Source: Amoebophrya sp. A120 (Eukaryota > Sar > Dinophyceae > Syndiniales > Amoebophryaceae). From it: a DNA stretch of 64,000 nt. A model generated the notes under the pieces. The model was not told the origin of the DNA. It saw nothing but the letters and a program-made list of their open reading frames with translations, and made no database searches. The translations under genes were made by a program, and so were the position numbers. Position 1 is the stretch's first letter, and every line of letters starts with the position of its first letter. The stretch lies in the NCBI GenBank assembly GCA_905178155.1, contig CAJINV010000010.1, positions 1,502,094 through 1,566,093 of the forward strand, written 5' to 3'. Of the stretch, positions 57,701 to 64,000 are shown in pieces.

Positions 57701-59914
57701 GCTGTGCGCTCGCCGGCCCTTGCCAGCACGAGTTGCCTGCTCGCTACTGGCCGCCACGAGTTACCTGGCTAGCTAGGCAACTCGTGGCGACCAGTCTCGG
57801 CCGCTCGAAAAACTTTCGCACTTAGAATCCCGAGTTAGTTGGCCTAGTTGTTACTCCGCTCTTTTAAATCTCGCGCAAATCTCACGCAAATAAAAAAGAC
57901 GCACTTCCGGCGCTTTTCTGGGCGTCTTCCATACCCAGACACTTTTACACTTGATAACACTTCTTCCTCAACAGCTGGCGGCACTGGCAACCGCCCCAGA
58001 CCCTTCCCCGGCATGGGCGCTTTTCGGAAAGTGAAGGAAAAGCTGAGCGATTCCTCCGCTTCCCCGGTGAAAGTAAAGAACAGTGCTATGGCTCCGCCAA
58101 GACCAGCACCATCGAGTGTTCATGTTGTATCGCCTTCGAAAAGAACAAGGGCTGCGGGTACCGCGGGTGCCACCACCTCCATTCAAGTACCGTCGACGTC
58201 GAATTCTAGTACACGTGGCAGCAAGGAGTCTTCGTCTACTCATCAAGCTACCAACATGATTCCCAGCACGACCGCCGTGTTCGCAAGCAAGATGGGCGGT
58301 AAAAAAGTAGAACTCGCATGTGAAGAGAGTGCTGTTGGTGTGGTTGCGGAAGTTGTAGCTCCTGATCAAACAGCAGAAGAGGAAGCAAAAACCTCTGCGC
58401 GCGGGAGAAGTTCGTCCGCTTCGCGAACAACTACCCGGCGTTCGAATGATTACCCTCGACGACAAAATCGCGCTTCTAGCTCGCCGGTGAAGAGGAACGA
58501 AATGAATAGGAGTGGCGAAGAAGGACATCCAGTTCATCAAAGCAACGCAAACATCAACCCCTTCGACCGCTCCGCGCGAACAATGGGAGCTGCTACAGGA
58601 GGAGTCTCCTCAGCGGTGTCGAAAACGAAAGCGCGAATCCCCCGAAATCCGCAGAAGATCACTACTCCGACTTCGGAGAACACGAAGCCGCTGGCGTTTT
58701 TAGACAATGCGGAGAGCAGCGCCAGGCAGCCTTTGGCGAACATGGGTTCAACATTTCGTAGCAGTTTTAACGGACCACGAAGACCACGCAGTAGAAGTCG
58801 GGGAAAGGAGCCGGCCTCTTCTACGACAACCCCCGTAACAAACACAGTCGCCGCGACGACGCCTAGTGTCGCGAATGGTAATGCCGTAGCAAATCCAAAT
58901 CGGGGTCGACATCAAGTCGCACATCCGAGGAAGAATCCCTTTTCCTCAGCATCGTCCACATTAACTACTACATCCGGCGAAGGAGGAGCTACCAGTGCCG
59001 CTTCAACCAAAATCAACGCAGCAGAATATCTGGAGAAGAACAAAAACAAAATTCCCGCGAGAGTGATGGTCGGGATGAGACAGGGTGAGGAAGACCAAGA
59101 CGCGGACAAGATGAAGATCGAGTTCGATCTGAAGCACGAGGAGCGAAGCCACAGCGGTATGATAAATAAAAGCGTTGAGGAGCCAACGCATCCTGATGAC
59201 CCCACTTGCGAAAACACGGCGACAATTGTGGTCGAAGCTGGTTTGGTGTCGTCGCATGCCGAGAACTATCTCGTTGCGGAACTTGGCGGTGGTGCTGAAA
59301 CTGAAAGTAAAATCAACATGCACCGACAAAATGCCAGAACAGAAACGCACGAGCCAGCGGTCGTACAGAGGATGTTGAACGAGGATGAATTCTCCAAAAA
59401 CACTAGCAAAACTTCATCGACATCTTCCCGAGCTGCAGCCCACAGCACTCACGGTAAAATCTTGAACCAGCAGCAGCAGCTGCAGCAGCAGTATCGTCAG
59501 CAGGAGCATAGTGTTAATTATCCACCTCCTGCCCGGACCCGGACCCCCTCCCTCTCCACGACAACCTTCATCCAGCCGCAGCCGAATCAGACCATCATCG
59601 CGCCGCCTCTGCACGTCCCGAACTTAATCTTAAATGCGCAAATCTCGCAAATGAACAACGCGGACAAGATGCAGCGGGGGCTAAGTGTGCCACCTCTTTT
59701 GCGGGGGATTTGGAACACCAACGGGGGTGCTTTGTCCGATTCGACGACGCCGAGGGCGGGAGCAACGGGATTTCAACCACCGGAGCGGATCATCTCAGGC
59801 TGCACCTCATCGGCTTCGAAATTGTCCAGCTCTATTCAGTCTGTATCAAAAAGTAGCGTTGGAGGTGGTGCGGCTACGGCTTCTATGCCTCCTCGGGGGG
59901 TTTTGTTGCAGTAG
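51733..59914 (+). CDS. 2,010-residue Ser/Thr/Pro-rich disordered protein of unknown function
   Basis: Exons 51733-51795, 52024-52126, 52354-52661, 52818-55668, 55824-56579 and 57963-59914 total 6,033 nt, an exact number of codons, ending TAG. The start (MNSHPHLPTTSPIWSRH) and the segment RINEIESVLYHPPETRAID are the only ordered-looking parts at the N-terminus. The rest is basic and low complexity, with repeated SPR/SPK, TSTR and NNP motifs, short acidic patches (about 55370-55430), a helix with heptads near 54690-54790 (VERRLKIAEELQNRKKEM), and a Gln run near 59470-59510. No enzyme motif. SPR/SPK repeats would suit phosphorylation-regulated cytoskeletal or nuclear binding, by inference only. 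The intron at 52127-52353 is GT-AG; the other four are introners, one of 1,383 bp. Confidence 0.68.
51796..52023 (+). mobile_element. Introner, family G
   Basis: TIRs are AAAGTGCACAACTCCCCCTC and GCGCAGTTGTGCACTCCC. CCAGC is duplicated (51791-51795 and 52019-52023). Removal joins RAS to ASKTRINEIE in frame. It is the second copy of the type seen at 45658-45909. Confidence 0.85.
52662..52817 (+). mobile_element. Introner, family B
   Basis: TIRs are GTATCCTGTGTAAAAGTATT and GTACGATACTTTTGCAGTTC. ATCAT is duplicated (52657-52661 and 52813-52817). Removal gives RRGDHATEDKF. Interior: GCATTACAAATT facing ATTTGTAATAC. Confidence 0.87.
55669..55823 (+). mobile_element. Introner, family B
   Basis: TIRs are TATGCATTGCAAAAGCATCG and GCGATACTTTTGCAGAGCATA. 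GTCG is duplicated (55665-55668 and 55820-55823). Removal gives RSVGSLNDLE. Not GT-AG in any equivalent cut that keeps the frame. Confidence 0.87.
56690..57305. repeat. 92-bp tandem repeat array inside the composite introner
   Basis: The word CTCCCTGAAT occurs at 56835, 56927, 57019, 57111 and 57203, exactly 92 bp apart, with a diverged first unit near 56739. Each unit holds GGCGAGAACCCACTCC, TTTTCAAGTATATTCGCC and TTGCCAAATCGGGCAGC. A partial copy in reverse orientation follows at about 57240-57305, which allows a hairpin. Confidence 0.9.
57313..57862. mobile_element. Nested inverted-repeat element within the composite introner
   Basis: About 54 bp at 57313-57366 (GAGCGGGGTAACAACTAGGG, then CAACTAACTCGGGATTGTAA) are repeated in reverse at 57808-57862 with few differences. 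Between them are about 440 bp without a recognisable gene, including a hairpin near 57750-57800 built on CACGAGTTACC / GGCAACTCGTG. Confidence 0.8.
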
Positions 59915-61041
59915 TCGGGCGCGTGGTGCGCGTGCGCACAAGCTTCAGTTTGAATCGAAAAATAGAAGAGTAGTAAAAATGACGGGTGTAAGTTTTCTTG
60001 TCCTCGTCGGAATGACATGGTATGACATGAAAAATATACAAAATCAATGCAGAATGTGTGTGCCGTCAATACTTTAGCAGTACTCACTTGTCTTACCTCT
60101 ACTTCCCATCAGGAGGAGCGTGATCGCTTTTACACGGAGAGAAGAAAAACTACCGGCATTGAGGCTGGCTAAACTAGTAAGCGTACCAACCCGGTGTCCT
60201 CGTCCATGGTACGATATCACACAACGATGAAGAAGAAGCACAGCGTATAAAAACCGTAGAAATGCTTGTCCCTAATGTACGATGAGTAAACAAGGCAGCA
60301 AATGAGACCTAGAACTGGAAAAGAAATGAAGTTTAATTCGTATGTGAAATTAATGAAAGGGCGAATGTTTTGGAAGTTTTACGTTTCATTTGGTATTGTA
60401 ACTTTTTCCCGCGGGCGTGATTCACACACTTCTCCACTGCGGAGTTCGCTGCCGGGGGAGGTGGCTCCTTATCTCATCTGAGCACTGCTCAATTTTGCTG
60501 CGCTGCACTGTAACCGTTCCCTTGTGGTGACGCCTGTATGCGTTCTTGATGTTCGATCTTTTTCATTTCCACGAGACTTGTATCGTGAAGCTTTTACGCA
60601 AGATCGTTTTATCAAGTAGGGATCATTGGTCAACCCGGAGCCACCAGGGCTTAACTTTCACTTTGTGAAGATCTACAAGCTGCAGCAGCGGTAGAAAGGC
60701 GAAGCAATGAAAATGATACATGGTAGATAATCGCGTGCGATCTTACTGCTCTATCGTGGACCACGTGGTGCTGAAGTAGATGCTTCTATTGAACTACTAG
60801 CATCGCTTTGAACAAAACCACAACAAGGACCTTGATGTCCTGCTCCGGTGCTGTCTCTCGTAGAAGCTGCACAACCACGACCACCTACGGCTCCTTACTG
60901 TGTCACGTGATGCGGAAGTTGTCGTGGTAAGTTTAATATTTGCATCTGATCTCGTTCTCGATAACCGTACCACTAGCTACTCCTCAAAAATCTGACGTTC
61001 AAATTTATTGAAGATTGTTCCAAGGAAAAACTATCCAAAAA
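59915..61041. other. Intergenic, no gene seen
   Basis: About 1.1 kb with only short ORFs. No introner termini and no tRNA. Confidence 0.5.
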
Positions 61042-62598
61042 ATGACGTTCCGGCAGGAGGACAGCGTCCATGAATGTTGCGACCCGCGAAACGTGTGGTG
61101 CCGCTGCTTTTTCCCTATTTTCGCGGTTTGGGCCTACCAGGGTTGCGACAGCCACTGCGACATCTGGGCCGCGCTTTGCTGCCACTGGCTGTTTATCTTG
61201 CGCAAACGTATCGTACTCGTCGTAGTGTTCGCAATTAATACGCATTACAAATCTACATGCTATTAATAAGGTAAATCAGCATGACAAATTCAGTCTGTGA
61301 TGCTGGATGAGCTAATTTTTTGTATTGCAACACTAGCTACGAGTGCGATACTTTTGCACAGGATACTGTTCACGTGCTGCTGCTGGAACTTCAAGAAGCC
61401 CCAGAAACGGTGGAAACCCTTGCCGCAGCACGAAAATTCCTGCTGTTGCTGCTACTGCCACCCGAAGAACGCCTGCTGCCGTTTTTGTTTTCCCGGTCTA
61501 GCGGTTTTTGCTTGGCAGGGCTGTGACAACCCCGTGGAATTGCTCGTCGCGCAATTCTATGAATTGCAAAAGCACTATCGTACTACTCGTAGTAATTGCG
61601 TGTACGCATTACAAATCTCTTCAGGTAAATCACCATTTACAAATTTAATTTCGTAATGCTGGGCAAATTTGTGATGCAATTTATACTGGGTAGTACGATG
61701 CTTTTGCGTTGCATATTGTCGCAAACATGCTGGTCCCGTGTTTATCGAATATCTACGCCTGTGCGATCTGGAAGCCCCATATCCACAGTAAATTTCCCGT
61801 ACACGTACAAATGTGGTTTCTGCATGACAAACTTTTCTTCCAATCCTATTCAGCATTACCAGTGGCATGCTCGTCCAAGTTGGTAAAATTTGTCATGCAT
61901 TGTGTACATGTACAGAAAATTTGTATTGCATACCCCAGGAACGGCAGAAGATTTGGGGTGTTGAAACCGGTACTGCTTCCGTGGTCGGAGCACCAATTAC
62001 AGTGGTGAACACTTACGGGGCAGCGCCGCCGCCTGGGGGGTAAAAATTTTTATATCGCACTTCTTAGTTTCATCAAGTAGAACGTTCTTCTGATGTACTG
62101 ACGTAGATACTACCTGCTGTGCTGGGTTGATGATTATGATACGAATTTCAATACACTTGCTTCTACTAATGCGCAACAACCAGCGCAAAGAAATAGTACT
62201 GATCCTGTTTTGCAGTAATTATGCAGTCTGTCAACCAATAAAATCAACAAAACACCATCTTCGCAGTCCCGCCCCACCGATTAACTACGGACACAACCCG
62301 AATGCGCCCTACTTCCAACAATATCAAAGGAAAAAGTGTTTATACGTTAACGGTTTTCACAGATGGCAGTCATGCATATACAAATCTTGCCTTCCATGCA
62401 TGCTTCGCAACACAAATTTGCGCACCTTTTCTGATGCATCGCTGCGTCACAAATTCCGTTCACGTTAACGCGTTTTCTGCTGATAAACAACCCAACATGA
62501 GCATCAGCGTGCAGGGGGGCGCCGGCGGAACCGCGCCGAGGTACCCAACGATGCAGCCCGGAATCAATTACGGAGCGACGAACAACATGGGGGTGTGA
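61042..62598 (+). CDS. Cys-rich, PLAC8-like small protein with a Pro/Gly/Tyr tail
   Basis: Exons 61042-61193, 61371-61554, 61715-61778, 61937-62039, 62267-62333 and 62488-62598 total 681 nt, giving 226 residues. Two related Cys-rich units appear in tandem: CCDPRNVWCRCFFPIFAVWA, then YQGCD, and CYCHPKNACCRFCFPGLAVF, then AWQGCD, each followed by a hydrophobic Cys-containing stretch ending in a basic WKP or KKPQKRW motif (LFTCCCWNFKKPQKRW; IYACAIWKPQERQKIW). The tail is PPP, NYG, Tyr and Gln-rich. Clusters of CC and CxC in hydrophobic context resemble PLAC8-type membrane proteins, but no exact PLAC8 signature is visible. Five introns: four are introners (families B, B, F, C) and one (62040-62266) is GT-AG. 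The reading frame of exon 3 was chosen because it alone joins both neighbours. Confidence 0.65.
61194..61370 (+). mobile_element. Introner, family B
   Basis: TIRs are TATCTTGCGCAAACGTATCG and GCGATACTTTTGCACAGGATA. CTGTT is duplicated (61189-61193 and 61366-61370). Removal gives CCHWLFTCCCW. Confidence 0.87.
61555..61714 (+). mobile_element. Introner, family B
   Basis: The inverted pair is TATGAATTGCAAAAGC and GCTTTTGCGTTGCATA. The exact edges are uncertain by a few bases: the cut given restores the frame, while the visible repeat suggests a slightly different one. Confidence 0.72.
61779..61936 (+). mobile_element. Introner, family F
   Basis: CCCC is duplicated (61775-61778 and 61933-61936). 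The left end AGTAAATTTCCCGTACACGT is roughly inverse to ACATGTACAGAAAATTTGTA at the right. Removal gives IWKPQERQKIWG. It shares its right end with the inverted left end of 9322-9478. Confidence 0.8.
62334..62487 (+). mobile_element. Introner, family C
   Basis: The inverted termini are TACGTTAACGGTTTTCACAG and TTCACGTTAACGCGTTTTCT. AAA occurs at both edges (62331-62333 and 62485-62487). Interior words match the element at 12896-13050. Removal gives YQRKQPNMSIS. Confidence 0.8.
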
Positions 62599-63561
62599 AG
62601 AGCAGAAGTCGAGGACTTTGTCTCCGTGTTGAGCAGGTGGCGGTAGTACTTCACGAAAAAAGAAGACCACCGATAATATTGCGGGAAAAGAACAACAAGC
62701 AAATAGCTGTACTATACCTGTTGCTCTATCGACCGGTACTCGTTTGGTCTCTACCGCAGCAATCAAAGAAGCAACTACTTCTCCTGCTAGGAGGTTGTAT
62801 TTAGAACACAGATGGTGCGGTGGAACAGAATGAACCACTCGTTTATACTACAACGAGAACATCAGTAAGAACATCATGAATGCACAATTTATTCAGGACA
62901 GTCGCTTGTTGCTCAACATTTTTGCGCTTTGCAACTGCTGATTTGAAGATGCCAACTACAGCAACATGTGGAAGCTTTCACATTTTTGCCGGTGATGATG
63001 AATACTTGATGAAGTACTGCGCTGACAAAAAATGACTTGAAGATGTGGACCAGTGGACAATTATCTATTAACATTGACGAGTCGATTTGCTGAAAACGCA
63101 AATCAGCTGGACCTACAGTTTTGCGCACTAAGTATTTTTGCTCTTTTTTTGTTGGGGAGGCAGCGCTGGCACCGATGTTGGGGAGGAAGAAAAAGGATTG
63201 TACGTAGGGGCTGCTCCTGCAAAAGTGGAACTACAAGTTCTCGAAATGATATTTCATCTCCCAACATAATCTTGAAAAAGGAAACCTGAGATCGGAGCTT
63301 GCCTTTGACGATCAGGACAGCAAAAGTAGACAGGATCCAAATACGATGGAGGTATTTCGAGTGAAGGGGGAGAAGATGCCGGCGCATAGGTCCTCTAGAG
63401 CGCACCCAGCAGCAGCCGACTGAGCGAAGCTGGCGCCGTCCGTGTGCGAGCGGTTCCTTTTGCAAGCAAAACTGAAGATGAGACGTATTTTATTTTTCAT
63501 CCTGCTAAGTTAGCTGCTGGTGCAGCCTCAGTCTTCACTGTTAATCTGACACTTCCAAACC
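62599..63561. other. Intergenic, no gene seen
   Basis: Short ORFs on both strands without domain-like composition. Confidence 0.5.
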
Positions 63562-63852
63562 ATGCGACGACTGGTGGCGTTTATTTTTGCTTTCCTTTTC
63601 GCCGGTGCTGTTGACGCCGTCCAGCTTGTGCGACTGACAGGCTCGGGCAGCGATCATGCGATAAGGACCGAAGATCACGCCGACAACAAACTCGCCGCAG
63701 CCACACCCTCTACCTCCGACAGCACGACGAGAAAGAAGAAGACCATCGTTCCATCGACTGCGTTGGACAGCAATGACCAAGCGAAATCCTTTTACCATTT
63801 CGACTTCCAGCAGCAGAAATGGGTGGAAACGGCCTTCCCGGGAGCGGAAAGC
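63562..63852 (+). CDS. First exon of a secreted or membrane-targeted protein, 3' partial
   Basis: The ATG opens a clear signal peptide, MRRLVAFIFAFLFAGAVDA, with a basic start, a hydrophobic core and small residues before the likely cut ahead of VQLVRL. A Ser/Thr/Asp/Lys-rich stretch follows, then FYHFDFQQQKWVETAFP. The frame meets TAG exactly where a family B introner terminus begins, so the gene should continue beyond the window in further exons. No family recognised. Confidence 0.55.
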
Positions 63853-64000
63853 TAGCATGTGCAAAACAAGTTGATGTATCGTACTCGTATATTAAATGTT
63901 GCCAGTCTTGCATGATAGATCTAGTTCATTTACCTGAATCAGCATGACAAATTTTCCTTTCGGATGTCATGCGAAATACACTACTACGATAGGACGATAC
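63853..64000 (+). mobile_element. Introner, family B, cut by the window edge
   Basis: TAGCATGTGCAAAAC followed by GTATCGTACTCGTA resembles the left end of other family B elements. GACAAATTTTCC and GTCATGCG lie in the interior and ACGATAGGACGATAC sits at the edge, so the right terminus is just being entered. Confidence 0.65.

Larger units (their letters stand above)
56580..57962 (+). mobile_element. Composite 1,383-bp introner, family A
   Basis: ACACTT is duplicated (56574-56579 and 57957-57962). The TIRs run about 90 bp, from ATCAAATGTAAAAATGTCTG through GAAGACGCCCAGAAAAGCGC to the CGCGAGATT block, and inversely at 57862-57956. Inside are a 92-bp satellite array and a nested inverted-repeat element. 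No transposase-like ORF. Removal gives SHTSSSTAGG in frame. Confidence 0.9.

Noticed and set aside
57509-57772. 87-codon ORF inside the nested element, checked as a transposase remnant
   Set aside because: No catalytic acidic pattern or DNA-binding motif; it overlaps the hairpin region and has no codon bias.

Overview
The window is nuclear DNA of a eukaryote. Coding regions are broken by many introns, proteins carry long Ser/Thr/Gln/Ala-rich disordered stretches, and the domain set is eukaryotic (GRIP golgin, SNF2/RING ATPases, membrane RING protein, galactonolactone dehydrogenase). All eleven well-supported genes, and the partial twelfth at the right edge, lie on the + strand, and the standard stop codons are used. 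One-way gene order together with very numerous inverted-repeat introns points to a dinoflagellate-type alveolate. A syndinian parasite of the Amoebophrya type, for which introner-like introns have been reported, is my best guess; this is inference from style, not from a marker gene.

Layout. 3-5207: 3' part of a GRIP golgin whose fourth intron contains a short tandem of tRNA genes. 5925-10284: basic disordered protein with an RS-like tail. 11296-14641: L-galactono-1,4-lactone dehydrogenase (last step of ascorbate synthesis). 15669-18113 and 20817-23261: two intronless tandem paralogues, 814 residues each, built from an ankyrin-like repeat. 24456-27357: membrane-anchored RING-HC protein. 28441-37248 and 39040-48594: two very large tandem paralogues of a SNF2 ATPase with a RING between the two helicase lobes (Rad5/HLTF/SHPRH architecture). 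49771-50805: small unknown basic protein. 51733-59914: 2,010-residue disordered protein. 61042-62598: Cys-rich, PLAC8-like protein. 63562 to the right edge: start of a secreted protein. Between genes there are 0.7-2.7 kb stretches in which I see no gene.

The striking content is in the introns. I can delimit 29 introns of about 140-480 bp (one of 1,383 bp) that behave as insertions. They have terminal inverted repeats (TIRs), fall into at least eight sequence families (called A to H here), are mostly flanked by a 3-6 bp direct repeat of exon sequence, and restore the reading frame when removed. In most of them the boundary that restores the frame is not GT-AG. The two SNF2 paralogues show coding sequence that is continuous in one copy and split by such an element in the other, one of them inside helicase motif III. 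One element is a composite with about 90-bp TIRs, an exact 92-bp satellite array and a second, nested inverted-repeat element. Exon joins were worked out by hand from reading frame, target duplication and, where possible, protein similarity; no transcript was available.
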